Source: Streptomyces sp. NBC_01460 (GTDB lineage Bacteria > Actinomycetota > Actinomycetes > Streptomycetales > Streptomycetaceae). Taken from it: DNA of 64,000 bases. Within the stretch, counting starts at the first letter, position 1. The number at the start of each line of letters is the position of its first letter. Below the pieces are notes generated by a model. That model had not been told where the DNA came from and made no database searches. It was given only the letters and a program-made list of their open reading frames with translations. This document shows positions 32,318 to 41,475 of this stretch, piece after piece. Where the stretch lies: assembly GCF_036227405.1 (NCBI RefSeq), contig NZ_CP109473.1, positions 7,254,001 to 7,318,000 of the forward strand, in the 5' to 3' direction. The position numbers and the translations under genes are program-made.

Positions 32318-33508
32318 TCAGCGCACCGCCGCGACCCGGAAGCGCAGACCGGCGGCGGTCAGCCGCTCCAGCAGCGCGTCGCCCATCGCCACGGCCGTCG
32401 TGACCTGACCCGACGTCGCCGGAAGGTCGTCGAGGGCGAGCGAGAGAGCCGCCTCGGCCAGCATCTTCGCCGTCTCGCCGTACCCCGGGTCGCCCCCCGA
32501 CACCTCGGTGAAGACCCGGCGGCCGCCACCCTCGCCGACGAAGCGGACCGTGAACCAGCTGCGCTTCCTGCGCTCCTCGCCCGGGCCCGTCCCCGGCTCG
32601 ACCCGGGCCGACAGCCAGTCGCGCGCGGCCGGGATCTGGGCGGCGCCCGCCAGCAGGACGACGGCCCCCACGCCGCCGAGCGCCACCGGAAGGCGCTTCA
32701 CCGAGGCGAAGTGCCGGTAGCGGAAGTCGGGACCGTAGCGCTCCAGCGCCCGCGCCGACCGCTCCACGACGCGCGGGTCCAGGGTCGGCAGCGGCAGCGC
32801 CCAGGTCCCGGTCTCCGGGCTGAAGTGCGGTGTCCCCTGCGGCGCCCGGGCCCGGCGCCCGACCAGACGCGGCTCGTGCAGCCGGCGCTCCTTCGCGGCG
32901 CGCACCATCTGCGGACCGCGGCCCATCGCGGTGAGCGCCGAGGCGAAGGTGCCGCCGGAGAAGACCGCGTCGGTGCGGACGTAGCCGTCGACGGTCAGCG
33001 GAACGCCTTCCGGGAGCTGACGCACGGTGAACCAGACGCCGAGGTCGTGCGGTACGGAGTCGAAGCCGCACGCGTGCACGAGACGCGCTCCCGTCTCACG
33101 GGCCCGGCCGTCGTGTTCCAGGTACATCCGGTCGACGAACTCCGCCTCACCCGTGAGGTCGGTGTAGTCGGTCCCGGCCTCCGCGCAGGCGGCGACCAGC
33201 TTCTCGCCGTACCAGACGTACGGTCCGACCGTGGATGCCACCACGTGCGCCGACTCGGCGAGTGCGCGCAGGGCGTCGGTGTCGTCCGCGTCCGCCGTCA
33301 GCAGGGGCAGGTCCGCGCAGTGCGGGTGCCGTGCCGCGAGACGTTCGCGCAGCTGTTCCAGCTTGCCGCGGCTCCGCCCGGCCAGGGCCCAGCGGCAGCC
33401 TTCCGGCGCGTGTGCGGCCAGATATTCGGCCGTGAGCGCCCCCACGAAGCCGGTGGCTCCGAAAAGGACGACGTCATAAGGCCGTTCCGGCCCGTTCTGC
33501 CTGTTCAT
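32318..33508 (-). CDS. Saccharopine dehydrogenase-like (trans-acting enoyl reductase) protein
   Basis: A 396-residue NAD(P)-binding protein. The N-terminal Rossmann motif is VVLFGATGFVGALTAEYL, followed by ALAGRSRGKLEQL, VVASTVGPYVWYGEKLVAAC and GEAEFVDRMY. This is the pattern of the saccharopine-dehydrogenase-like family that includes the mycobacterial trans-acting enoyl reductase Rv2953. A hydrophobic segment near residue 280 could bind membrane. Its substrate is not evident. It is transcribed away from the lipid-catabolism operon. Confidence 0.85.
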   Translation of the reverse strand: MNRQNGPERPYDVVLFGATGFVGALTAEYLAAHAPEGCRWALAGRSRGKLEQLRERLAARHPHCADLPLLTADADDTDALRALAESAHVVASTVGPYVWYGEKLVAACAEAGTDYTDLTGEAEFVDRMYLEHDGRARETGARLVHACGFDSVPHDLGVWFTVRQLPEGVPLTVDGYVRTDAVFSGGTFASALTAMGRGPQMVRAAKERRLHEPRLVGRRARAPQGTPHFSPETGTWALPLPTLDPRVVERSARALERYGPDFRYRHFASVKRLPVALGGVGAVVLLAGAAQIPAARDWLSARVEPGTGPGEERRKRSWFTVRFVGEGGGRRVFTEVSGGDPGYGETAKMLAEAALSLALDDLPATSGQVTTAVAMGDALLERLTAAGLRFRVAAVR

Positions 33509-33617
33509 GAGTGCCTCCGTGGACGCCGGTGCCGATCTGGGAGGCAGAGGGTAGCGGAGGTGTTCGTGGTGCCGTGCGGCCGGGCGGGCCCCGGTGCGAG
33601 AGGATCCAGGGAAAAGA

Positions 33618-33631
33618 ACTAAGCGCTTGCT
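33618..33631. promoter_or_regulatory. KstR2-like palindromic site before the beta-oxidation operon
   Basis: ACTAAGCGCTTGCT matches the KstR2 consensus AnCAAGnnCTTGnT at nine of ten fixed positions. It sits 83 bp before the racemase start codon, in the likely promoter. KstR2 is a TetR-type repressor of steroid ring catabolism; a related TetR protein may act here. Confidence 0.45.
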
Positions 33632-33713
33632 CGGCCAAAAGGGTTGTGCGGAGCGTGGTCCGTTCTTAGCATCATCGATGTTACATCAGTTGTGTCACAC
33701 CGCTGGGGGCTTG

Positions 33714-34865
33714 ATGGCAAGGACAGGGCACGGGTCGCAGGGCCCGCTGACCGGGGTGCGCGTCGTCGAACTGGCGGGCATCGGCCCGGGGCCGTTCGCC
33801 GCGATGCTCCTCGCCGACCTCGGCGCCGACGTGGTGCGCGTCGACCGGCCGGGAGGTTCGGCGCTCGGTATCGAACCGGCCTTCGACCTCACCAACCGCA
33901 ACAAGAGATCGGTCCTCGTCGACCTCAAGGCCGAGGACGGAGCCGGTCAGGTCCTCGACCTCGTCGAGCGCGCGGACGTCCTCATCGAGGGCTACCGGCC
34001 GGGCGTCGCCGAACGTCTCGGCGTGGGCCCCGACGCCTGTCTGGAGCGCAACCCTCGGCTCGTCTACGGGCGGATGACCGGCTGGGGCCAGGACGGGCCG
34101 CTGGCCGACCGGGCAGGACACGACATCGGCTACATCGCCCTCACCGGCACCCTGTCCATGATCGGCAGGTCCGGCGAACCGCCCACGGTGCCCGCCAACC
34201 TGGTCGGCGACTACGCCGGCGGCTCGCTCTACCTCGTCGTCGGCGTGCTCGCCGCCCTCCAGCACGCCCGCACACCGGGCGGCACCGGGCAGGTCGTCGA
34301 CGCGGCCATCGTCGACGGTGCCGCCCATCTCGCCACGATGATCCACGGCATGCTGGCGGCCGGCAGCTGGCAGGACCGGCGCGGCGCCAATCTCCTCGAC
34401 GGAGGCTGCCCCTTCTACGGCTCCTACGAGACCTCCGACGGCCTGTACATGGCGGTCGGGGCTCTGGAGCCGCGCTTCTACGAGGAGTTCACCGAGCTCC
34501 TCGGCCTCGGGGCCGAGGCCCCCGACCGCAACGACCTCGGCCGCTGGGAGGAGCTGCGCGCCCTCGTCGCCGACCGTTTCAGCACCCGTACGCGCGCCGA
34601 GTGGACCGAGATCTTCGAGGGGACGGATGCCTGCGTGGCGCCCGTCCTCTCGCTCCGCGAGGCACCCCGCCACCCCCACCTCGCCGCCCGCTCCACCTAT
34701 GTGGAGCACAGCGGACTCACCCAGCCCGCCCCCGCGCCCCGCTTCTCCGCGACCCCCGTGTCCGTGCGCACCGCACCCGCGCTGCCCGGAGCGGACACCG
34801 GGTCCGTCGCGGCCGACTGGGACGTGCCGGGCCTGCTGACCACCGGGAAGGAAACGACCGGCTGA
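33714..34865 (+). CDS. Alpha-methylacyl-CoA racemase (CaiB/BaiF family)
   Basis: A 383-residue type III CoA-transferase-family protein. The catalytic residues of alpha-methylacyl-CoA racemase are all seen: H136 in RAGHDIGY, D166 in NLVGDYAGG and E252 in GALEPRFYEEF (equivalent to His126, Asp156 and Glu241 in the mycobacterial enzyme MCR as remembered). It interconverts (R)- and (S)-2-methylacyl-CoA so that branched chains can enter beta-oxidation. The ATG at 33714 follows GGGGG by 5 bp. It is the first of five lipid-catabolism genes; its stop overlaps the next start (TGATG). Confidence 0.88.
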   Translation: MARTGHGSQGPLTGVRVVELAGIGPGPFAAMLLADLGADVVRVDRPGGSALGIEPAFDLTNRNKRSVLVDLKAEDGAGQVLDLVERADVLIEGYRPGVAERLGVGPDACLERNPRLVYGRMTGWGQDGPLADRAGHDIGYIALTGTLSMIGRSGEPPTVPANLVGDYAGGSLYLVVGVLAALQHARTPGGTGQVVDAAIVDGAAHLATMIHGMLAAGSWQDRRGANLLDGGCPFYGSYETSDGLYMAVGALEPRFYEEFTELLGLGAEAPDRNDLGRWEELRALVADRFSTRTRAEWTEIFEGTDACVAPVLSLREAPRHPHLAARSTYVEHSGLTQPAPAPRFSATPVSVRTAPALPGADTGSVAADWDVPGLLTTGKETTG

Positions 34866-35899
34866 TGGAACTCTCCCTGCCGCTGAACTACGCGGGTGAC
34901 CCGCGCGCCGCCTGCGACGAGGTCGCCGCGCTCGAGTCCGCCGGACTCGATGCCGTCTGGGTCGCCGAGGCGTACGGCTTCGACTCGCCCACCCTCATGG
35001 GATACCTCGCCGCCCGCACCGAGCACATGAGGATCGGCGCGGCGATCCTCAACGTCTACTCCCGCACCCCCGCCCTCATCGCCCAGACCGGCGCCGGACT
35101 CGACGCCGTGTCGGGCGGCCGGGCCCTGCTCGGCCTCGGCGCGTCCGGCCCGCAGGTCGTGGAGGGCTGGCACGGCAAGCCGTACGACAAGCCGCTCGGC
35201 CGGACCCGCGAGACCGTCGAGCTCTGCCGCCGGATCTGGCGCCGCGAGGTCATCGACCACCACGGCATCACCGACATGCCCTTGCCGAAGGAGAAGGGCG
35301 GCAAGCTCGGCAAGCCGCTGAAGATCCTCACCCGGCCGGTCCGCGAGACCATCCCCCTCTACGTCGCCTCCCTCGGCCCCGCCAACGTCCGGCTGACCGC
35401 CGAGATCGCCGACGGCTGGCTGCCCACCCTCTACATCCCCGAGAAGGCCCAGCAGGTCTGGGGCACGGCCCTGGCCGAGGGCGCGGCGAAGCGCGACCCG
35501 GCCCTCGGCCCCCTGCAGACCGTCGCCGGCGGCCTGCTGGCCATCGGCGACGACGCGGCCGCCGTCAGGGACCTCGCCCGCCCCCAGATCGCGCTGTACG
35601 TCGGCGGCATGGGCGCGCCCGGCAAGAACTTCTACAACGACCTCGCCGTCGCCTACGGCTACGAGAAGGAGGCCGCCACCATCCAGGAGCTCTACCTCTC
35701 CGGGAGGAAGAGGGAGGCGGAGGCCGCCGTGCCGGACGAATTCTGCGAGCTCATGACCCTCTGCGGCCCCGAGGGGTACGTACGCGACCGCCTGGACGCC
35801 TTCCGCGAGGCCGGCGTCACCATGCTCAACGTCACGCCCGTCGGCCCCGATCCGGCGCGGCTGATCTCCACCGTCAAGAACTGGCTCCAGGGGGCTTGA
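34865..35899 (+). CDS. LLM-class F420-type oxidoreductase
   Basis: A 344-residue luciferase-like TIM-barrel protein. It begins MELSLPLNYAGD, and has GLDAVWVAEAYGFDSPTLMG, GRALLGLGASGPQVVEGWHG and VASLGPANVRLTAEIADGWLP, typical of F420-dependent (rather than FMN-dependent) members in actinobacteria. The start codon shares a base with the racemase stop. The substrate is presumably an acyl-CoA or a related lipid intermediate, judged from the operon; it could be an F420-dependent dehydrogenase or reductase step. Confidence 0.82.
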   Translation: MELSLPLNYAGDPRAACDEVAALESAGLDAVWVAEAYGFDSPTLMGYLAARTEHMRIGAAILNVYSRTPALIAQTGAGLDAVSGGRALLGLGASGPQVVEGWHGKPYDKPLGRTRETVELCRRIWRREVIDHHGITDMPLPKEKGGKLGKPLKILTRPVRETIPLYVASLGPANVRLTAEIADGWLPTLYIPEKAQQVWGTALAEGAAKRDPALGPLQTVAGGLLAIGDDAAAVRDLARPQIALYVGGMGAPGKNFYNDLAVAYGYEKEAATIQELYLSGRKREAEAAVPDEFCELMTLCGPEGYVRDRLDAFREAGVTMLNVTPVGPDPARLISTVKNWLQGA

Positions 35900-35900
35900 A

Positions 35901-37043
35901 GTGCAGAGGCAGATCTTCACCGAGGAGCACGACGCGTTCCGCGAGACCGTCCGCACGTTCCTGTCCAAGGAGGTTCTCCCGTACTACGAGCAGTGGGAGA
36001 AGGACGGCATCGTCGCGCGCGAGGCCTGGCTCGCGGCCGGCCGGCAGGGGCTGCTCGGCCTCGCCGTCCCCGAGGAGTACGGCGGCGGGGGCAACGCCGA
36101 CTTCCGCTACAGCGCGGTGCTCGCCGAGGAGTTCACCCGGGCGGGTGTCTCCGGGCTGGCGCTCGGCCTCCACAACGACATCATCGGCCCCTACCTCACC
36201 GGCCTCGCCACCGACGAGCAGAAGCGGCGGTGGCTGCCCGGCTTCTGCAGCGGCGAGACCATCACCGCCATCGCCATGACGGAACCCGGAGCGGGCTCAG
36301 ACCTCCAGGGCATCCGGACCGCGGCCGAGGACAAGGGCGACCACTGGCTCCTCAACGGCTCGAAGACGTTCATCTCCAACGGCATCCTCGCCGACCTGGT
36401 GATCGTCGTCGCGAAGACCTCGCCGGAGGGCGGGGCGAAGGGCCTCTCGCTCCTCGTCGTCGAGCGCGGCGCCGATGGCTTCGAGCGGGGCCGCAACCTC
36501 GACAAGATCGGGCAGAAGTCCCAGGACACCGCCGAGCTGTTCTTCGACGACGTACGCGTCCCCAAGGAGAACCTCCTCGGGGAGCTCGACGGGGCCTTCA
36601 TCCACCTCATGACCAACCTGGCCCAGGAGCGGATGGGCATAGCGGTCGCCGGGATCGCCGCCGCCGAACACCTCCTGGAGATCACCACCCAGTACGTCAA
36701 GGAGCGCGAGGCCTTCGGGCGCCCGCTCTCCAAGCTCCAGCACATCCGCTTCGAGATCGCCGAGATGGCCACCGAGTGCGCCGTCACCCGGGCCTTCCTC
36801 GACCGCTGCATCGTCGACCACTCCGAGGGCACACTCGACGCCGTCCACGCCTCGATGGCCAAGTGGTGGGCCACCGAACTGCAGAAGCGCGTCGCCGACC
36901 GCTGCCTGCAACTCCACGGCGGATACGGCTACATGACGGAGTACCGGGTCGCCAAGGCCTTCACCGACGGCCGCATCCAGACCATCTACGGCGGGACGAC
37001 CGAGATCATGAAGGAGATCATCGGCCGTTCGCTGCTCGCCTGA
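35901..37043 (+). CDS. Acyl-CoA dehydrogenase
   Basis: A 380-residue FAD-dependent acyl-CoA dehydrogenase for the first oxidation step of beta-oxidation. The family blocks are clear: [16 protein letters not shown], the substrate/FAD strand [35 protein letters not shown] and [17 protein letters not shown] at the C-terminus. The GTG at 35901 lies one base after the preceding stop, with GGGGGC upstream. It belongs to the racemase-oxidoreductase-thiolase-FadB operon. Confidence 0.92.
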   Translation: MQRQIFTEEHDAFRETVRTFLSKEVLPYYEQWEKDGIVAREAWLAAGRQGLLGLAVPEEYGGGGNADFRYSAVLAEEFTRAGVSGLALGLHNDIIGPYLTGLATDEQKRRWLPGFCSGETITAIAMTEPGAGSDLQGIRTAAEDKGDHWLLNGSKTFISNGILADLVIVVAKTSPEGGAKGLSLLVVERGADGFERGRNLDKIGQKSQDTAELFFDDVRVPKENLLGELDGAFIHLMTNLAQERMGIAVAGIAAAEHLLEITTQYVKEREAFGRPLSKLQHIRFEIAEMATECAVTRAFLDRCIVDHSEGTLDAVHASMAKWWATELQKRVADRCLQLHGGYGYMTEYRVAKAFTDGRIQTIYGGTTEIMKEIIGRSLLA

Positions 37044-37080
37044 CCCCTCCGCCCAGCACCGACCCCGAAAGGCAGCTGCC

Positions 37081-38295
37081 TTGAGTACCGAAGCATTCGT
37101 CTACGACGCGATCCGCACCCCGCGCGGCCGCGGCAAGGCCAACGGCGCCCTGCACGGCACCAAGCCGATCGACCTCGTCGTCGGCCTCATCCACGAGATC
37201 CGTGGCCGCTTCCCCGGCCTCGACCCGGCGGCCATCGACGACATCGTCCTCGGCGTGGTCAGCCCGCTCGGCGACCAGGGCTCCGACATCGCCCGGATCG
37301 CCGCCATCGCCGCCGGACTGCCGGACTCGGTCGCCGGCGTGCAGGAGAACCGCTTCTGTGCCTCGGGCCTCGAAGCGGTCAACCTGGCCGCCGCGAAGGT
37401 CCGTTCGGGGTGGGAGGACCTCGTCCTGGCGGGCGGTGTCGAGTCGATGTCCCGCGTGCCGATGGGCTCCGACGGTGGTGCCTGGGCCATGGACCCGATG
37501 ACCAGCTTCGAGACCGGCTTCGCCCCGCAGGGAATCGGCGCCGACCTCATCGCCACCATCGAGGGCTTCTCACGCCGCGACGTGGACGAGTACGCCGCAC
37601 TGTCCCAGGAGCGCGCCGCCATCGCCTGGAAGGAGGAGCGCTTCGCCCGGTCCGTCGTCCCCGTCAGGGACCGCAACGGGCTGCTCGTCCTCGACCACGA
37701 CGAGCACATGCGCCCCGGCACGACCGCCGACTCCCTCGCGTCACTGAAGCCCTCGTTCGCCGCGATCGGCGAGATGGGCGGCTTCGACGCCGTGGCGCTC
37801 CAGAAGTACCACTGGGTCGAGAAGATCGACCACGTCCACCACGCGGGCAACTCCTCCGGGATCGTGGACGGCGCCGCCCTCGTCGCGATCGGGTCCAAGG
37901 AGACCGGCGAGCGCTACGGGCTCACCCCGCGCGCCCGGATCGTCTCCGCCGCCGTCTCGGGATCCGAGCCGACCATCATGCTCACCGGCCCCGCCCCCGC
38001 CACCCGCAAGGCGCTGGCCAAGGCCGGGCTCACCATCGACGACATCGACCTGGTCGAGATCAACGAGGCCTTCGCCGGAGTCGTCCTGCGCTTCGTCAAG
38101 GACATGGGCCTCAGCCTCGACAAGGTCAACGTCAACGGCGGCGCCATCGCACTCGGACACCCCCTCGGCGCGACCGGGGCGATGATCCTCGGCACCCTCA
38201 TCGACGAACTGGAGCGCCAGGACAAGCGCTACGGCCTCGCCACCCTCTGCGTCGGCGGCGGCATGGGCGTCGCCACCGTCATCGAGCGTCTCTGA
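37081..38295 (+). CDS. fadA: Acetyl-CoA C-acyltransferase (thiolase)
   Basis: A 404-residue degradative thiolase that cleaves 3-ketoacyl-CoA. The nucleophile is C93 in [12 protein letters not shown]. Other family motifs are [26 protein letters not shown] (catalytic His) and TLCVGGGMG (second Cys). The TTG at 37081 is chosen because AAAGGCAG is just upstream and the family N-terminus ([13 protein letters not shown]) follows. It is 37 bp after the dehydrogenase gene and 38 bp before fadB. With FadB it makes the thiolase half of the beta-oxidation complex. Confidence 0.93.
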   Translation: MSTEAFVYDAIRTPRGRGKANGALHGTKPIDLVVGLIHEIRGRFPGLDPAAIDDIVLGVVSPLGDQGSDIARIAAIAAGLPDSVAGVQENRFCASGLEAVNLAAAKVRSGWEDLVLAGGVESMSRVPMGSDGGAWAMDPMTSFETGFAPQGIGADLIATIEGFSRRDVDEYAALSQERAAIAWKEERFARSVVPVRDRNGLLVLDHDEHMRPGTTADSLASLKPSFAAIGEMGGFDAVALQKYHWVEKIDHVHHAGNSSGIVDGAALVAIGSKETGERYGLTPRARIVSAAVSGSEPTIMLTGPAPATRKALAKAGLTIDDIDLVEINEAFAGVVLRFVKDMGLSLDKVNVNGGAIALGHPLGATGAMILGTLIDELERQDKRYGLATLCVGGGMGVATVIERL

Positions 38296-38333
38296 CCGTC
38301 CCGTCCCCAGACCTCTCACGGAGAAGACAAGCA

Positions 38334-40505
38334 ATGACCGAGAGCACGACCATTCGCTGGGAACAGGACGAGACCGGCGTCGTCACCCTCGTACTCGACG
38401 ACCCCGCCCAGTCCGCCAACACGATGAACCAGGCCTTCCGCGACTCCATCGCGGCCGTCGCCGACCGCGCGGAGGCCGAGAAGGACTCCATCCGGGGCAT
38501 CATCTACACCTCCGCCAAGAAGACCTTCTTCGCGGGCGGCGACCTCAAGGACATGATCCGGATCGGCCCGGAGAACGCCCAGGACGCCTTCGACGCCGGA
38601 ACCGCCATCAAGAACTCCCTGCGCCGCATCGAGACCCTCGGCAAGCCGGTCGTCGCGGCCATCAACGGCGCCGCGCTCGGCGGGGGGTACGAGATCGCGC
38701 TCGCCTCCCACCACCGCGTCGCCCTGGACGCCCCCGGCTCGCGGATCGGCCTGCCGGAGGTCACCCTCGGCCTGCTGCCCGCGGGCGGCGGAGTCACCCG
38801 CACCGTACGGCTGATGGGCATCGCCGACGCCCTGCTGAAGGTCCTGCTCCAGGGCACCCAGTACACCCCGCGGCGGGCGCTGGAGAACGGCCTCGTCCAC
38901 GAGGTCGCCGACACCCGGGAGGAGATGCTCGACAAGGCCCGCGCCTTCATCGACGCCAACCCCGAGTCGCAGCAGCCCTGGGACGTCAAGGGCTACCGCA
39001 TCCCCGGCGGCACCCCGTCGCACCCGAAGTTCGCGGCCAACCTGCCGGCGTTCCCCGCCAACCTCAAGAAGCAGCTCGCGGGCGCGCCCATGCCGGCGCC
39101 CCGCAACATCATGGCCGCGGCGGTCGAGGGCTCGCAGGTCGACTTCGAGAGCGCCCAGGTCATCGAGGCGCGCTACTTCACCGAGCTGGTCACCGGCCAG
39201 GTCGCGAAGAACATGATCCAGGCGTTCTTCTTCGACCTCCAGGCCGTCAACTCCGGTGCCAGCCGCCCGGACGGCATCGAGGAGCGCCAGGTCCGCAAGG
39301 TGGCGGTCCTCGGCGCCGGGATGATGGGCGCCGGCATCGCCTACTCCTGTGCCCGCGCCGGCATCGACGTCGTCCTGAAGGACGTCTCCGCCGAGGCCGC
39401 CGCCAAGGGCAAGGCGTACAGCGAGAAGCTGCTCGCCAAGGCGCTCTCCCGGGGCCGCACGACCGAGGCGAAGCGGGACGAGCTGCTGGCCCGCATCACC
39501 CCGACCGGTGACCCGGCCGACCTGGCGGGCTGCGACGCCGTGATCGAGGCGGTGTTCGAGGACACCGCGCTCAAGCACAAGGTGTTCCAGGAGATCCAGG
39601 GCGTCATCGAGCCCGACGCGCTGCTCTGCTCCAACACCTCGACCCTGCCGATCACCGTGCTCGCCGAGGGCGTCGAGCGTCCGGTGGACTTCATCGGGCT
39701 GCACTTCTTCTCACCCGTGGACAAGATGCCGCTGGTCGAGATCATCAAGGGCGGGAAGACCGGGGACGAGGCCCTCGCCCGCGCCTTCGACCTGGTGCGC
39801 CGGATCAAGAAGACCCCGATCGTCGTCAACGACTCACGTGGCTTCTTCACCTCGCGCGTCATCGGCCACTTCATCAACGAGGGCGTCGCGATGGTCGGCG
39901 AGGGCGTCGAGCCCGCGTCGGTCGAGCAGGCGGCGGCGCAGGCCGGCTACCCGGCCAAGGTGCTCTCCCTCATGGACGAGCTCACGCTCACCCTGCCGCG
40001 CAAGATCCGCAACGAGACCCGGCGCGCCGTCGAGGAGGCGGGCGGCACCTGGGCCACGCACCCCGCGGACGCCGTCATCGACCGGATGGTCGACGAGTTC
40101 GGGCGGCCCGGCCGCAGCGGGGGAGCGGGCTTCTACGAGTACGGCGAGGACGGCGGGCGCGGCCTGCTGTGGCCCGGACTCCGTGAGCACTTCACGAAGC
40201 CGGGGACCGAGATCCCGTTCGAGGACATGAAGGAGCGGATGCTCTTCTCCGAGGCACTGGACAGCGTCCGCTGCCTGGAGGAGAACGTCCTCATGACCGT
40301 CGCCGACGCCAACATCGGCTCCATCATGGGCATCGGCTTCCCCGCGTGGACCGGCGGTGTGCTCCAGTACATCAACGGGTACGAAGGCGGCCTGCCCGGA
40401 TTCGTGGCGCGCGCCCGGCAGCTGGCGGAGCGCTACGGCGACCGCTTCCTGCCGTCCGCGCTCCTGCTGGAGAAGGCGGAGAAGGGCGAGACCTTCCACG
40501 ACTGA
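38334..40505 (+). CDS. fadB: Fatty-acid oxidation multifunctional protein FadB (enoyl-CoA hydratase / 3-hydroxyacyl-CoA dehydrogenase)
   Basis: A 723-residue fusion. The N-terminal crotonase domain (about residues 1-190) has the oxyanion region AAINGAALGGGYEIALA and LPEVTLGLLPAGGGVTR. The NAD-binding 3-hydroxyacyl-CoA dehydrogenase domain starts near 320 with VAVLGAGMMGAGIAY and contains HFFSPVDKMPLVEI. The C-terminal dimerisation domain closes the protein (GIGFPAWTGGVLQYIN). It performs the hydration and second oxidation steps of beta-oxidation. The operon ends at the hairpin at 40516. Confidence 0.95.
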   Translation: MTESTTIRWEQDETGVVTLVLDDPAQSANTMNQAFRDSIAAVADRAEAEKDSIRGIIYTSAKKTFFAGGDLKDMIRIGPENAQDAFDAGTAIKNSLRRIETLGKPVVAAINGAALGGGYEIALASHHRVALDAPGSRIGLPEVTLGLLPAGGGVTRTVRLMGIADALLKVLLQGTQYTPRRALENGLVHEVADTREEMLDKARAFIDANPESQQPWDVKGYRIPGGTPSHPKFAANLPAFPANLKKQLAGAPMPAPRNIMAAAVEGSQVDFESAQVIEARYFTELVTGQVAKNMIQAFFFDLQAVNSGASRPDGIEERQVRKVAVLGAGMMGAGIAYSCARAGIDVVLKDVSAEAAAKGKAYSEKLLAKALSRGRTTEAKRDELLARITPTGDPADLAGCDAVIEAVFEDTALKHKVFQEIQGVIEPDALLCSNTSTLPITVLAEGVERPVDFIGLHFFSPVDKMPLVEIIKGGKTGDEALARAFDLVRRIKKTPIVVNDSRGFFTSRVIGHFINEGVAMVGEGVEPASVEQAAAQAGYPAKVLSLMDELTLTLPRKIRNETRRAVEEAGGTWATHPADAVIDRMVDEFGRPGRSGGAGFYEYGEDGGRGLLWPGLREHFTKPGTEIPFEDMKERMLFSEALDSVRCLEENVLMTVADANIGSIMGIGFPAWTGGVLQYINGYEGGLPGFVARARQLAERYGDRFLPSALLLEKAEKGETFHD

Positions 40506-40515
40506 CGGCGCCCCC

Positions 40516-40560
40516 GCGGGCCGTGTTCACTCCCGCTCGTCGGCGGTGAACGCGGCCCGC
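40516..40560. terminator. Bidirectional terminator between fadB and the MerR gene
   Basis: GCGGGCCGTGTTCAC (40516-40530) pairs with GTGAACGCGGCCCGC (40546-40560): a 15-bp stem with one G-U pair and a 15-nt loop. It overlaps the 3' end of the convergent MerR gene, so it can stop transcription from both sides. Confidence 0.7.
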
Positions 40561-41267
40561 AGCTCCTCCTTCAGCGACCGCTGGAAGGCCGTGAGCAGGG
40601 CCTGGAGCACCATCGGCTGCATGTGGGCGGAGAGTGACTTCATCGCCTTCACGTGCTCCGGGTCCGACTCCCGCTCCCGGTAGGGGTTCCACACCTCGTC
40701 CCGGAACAGCCGGGTCAGCTCGTGGGCGGCCGAGCGGGTGTGCTCCAGAAGGACCGTGCGCGCGGCCAGGATCGTCTCGTGCGCGATCGGCACCTCCAGC
40801 AGCTCCACCCCGAGCCGCAACAGCCCCGGGTCCACCAGGAAGGGGCTCCCGGGCGCGGCGGGACGCTCCAGCACCCCCATGGCCGCGAGCCGGTCGACGT
40901 CCTGCTCGCTGAGGGGCCGGCCCGCGCGCCGCTCCAGCTCGGGGCGCTCCATGTCCTCGGCCGAGTCCGGGGCCCAGGACGCCACCAGGGCGCGGTGGAT
41001 CGCCAGGTCCTGCGCGCTCAGGTCGGGCGGCAGCTGCTGCAGGTAGCGCTCGATGGCGGCCAGCGTCATGCCCTGGTGCTGGAGCTCCTCGATCAGGGCC
41101 AGCCGGGAGAGATGGTCGTGCCCGTAGTGCCCGACGCGCCGGGGTCCGATCACCGGGGGCGGCAGCAGGCCCCTGGTGCTGTAGAAGCGCACGGTGCGCA
41201 CGGTGACCCCCGCGCGCGCCGCCAGTTCGTCGACGGTCAGCGTCGGTTCGTCCGTCCCGGTCGCCAT
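40527..41267 (-). CDS. MerR-family transcriptional regulator
   Basis: A 246-residue MerR-type regulator. The N-terminal winged helix (LTVDELAARAGVTVRTVRFYSTRGLLPPP, then GHYGHDHLSRLALIEELQHQGMTLAAIERYL) is followed by a helical effector domain without the Cys ligands of metal sensors. The ATG at 41267 has GAGGAG 6 bp upstream. It is divergent from the acyl-CoA ligase gene, which it probably controls, perhaps with acyl-CoA as effector. The intergenic region holds two inverted repeats and a 10-bp repeat array. Confidence 0.88.
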   Translation of the reverse strand: MATGTDEPTLTVDELAARAGVTVRTVRFYSTRGLLPPPVIGPRRVGHYGHDHLSRLALIEELQHQGMTLAAIERYLQQLPPDLSAQDLAIHRALVASWAPDSAEDMERPELERRAGRPLSEQDVDRLAAMGVLERPAAPGSPFLVDPGLLRLGVELLEVPIAHETILAARTVLLEHTRSAAHELTRLFRDEVWNPYRERESDPEHVKAMKSLSAHMQPMVLQALLTAFQRSLKEELRAAFTADERE

Positions 41268-41280
41268 GTCCACTCCTCGT

Positions 41281-41350
41281 TGCCGGGCCGTGCCCGGCCG
41301 TGTTCGGCCGTGCTGGGCGGTGTTGGGCCGTGCTGGGCCGTGCTGGGCCT
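41281..41350. repeat. Seven tandem 10-bp repeats (TGCTGGGCCG)
   Basis: Seven consecutive decamers from 41281 read TGCCGGGCCG, TGCCCGGCCG, TGTTCGGCCG, TGCTGGGCGG, TGTTGGGCCG, TGCTGGGCCG and TGCTGGGCCT. They lie between the MerR start codon and the palindromic operator region, in the 5' leader of the MerR gene. Period and phase are exact. Replication slippage of this kind can vary in copy number between strains. Confidence 0.85.
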
Positions 41351-41351
41351 G

Positions 41352-41394
41352 TGCACCAATCAGGTGCAACAGTATTGCTGTCTCACCACTGTTG
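41352..41394. promoter_or_regulatory. Two overlapping inverted repeats in the MerR / acyl-CoA ligase intergenic region
   Basis: TGCACC-AATCA-GGTGCA (41352-41368) is perfect with 6-bp arms. It overlaps a longer dyad, CAACAGT at 41367-41373 against ACTGTTG at 41388-41394. Both lie between the two divergent genes and are likely operators, most simply for the MerR protein. Confidence 0.55.
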
Positions 41395-41475
41395 TGAAAG
41401 TGTCCGGCAGCATCGAAGCGCAGTCCCACCACCGGTACGGACCGCACGGTCCGGCCGAACGGACAGGAGGCGGCC

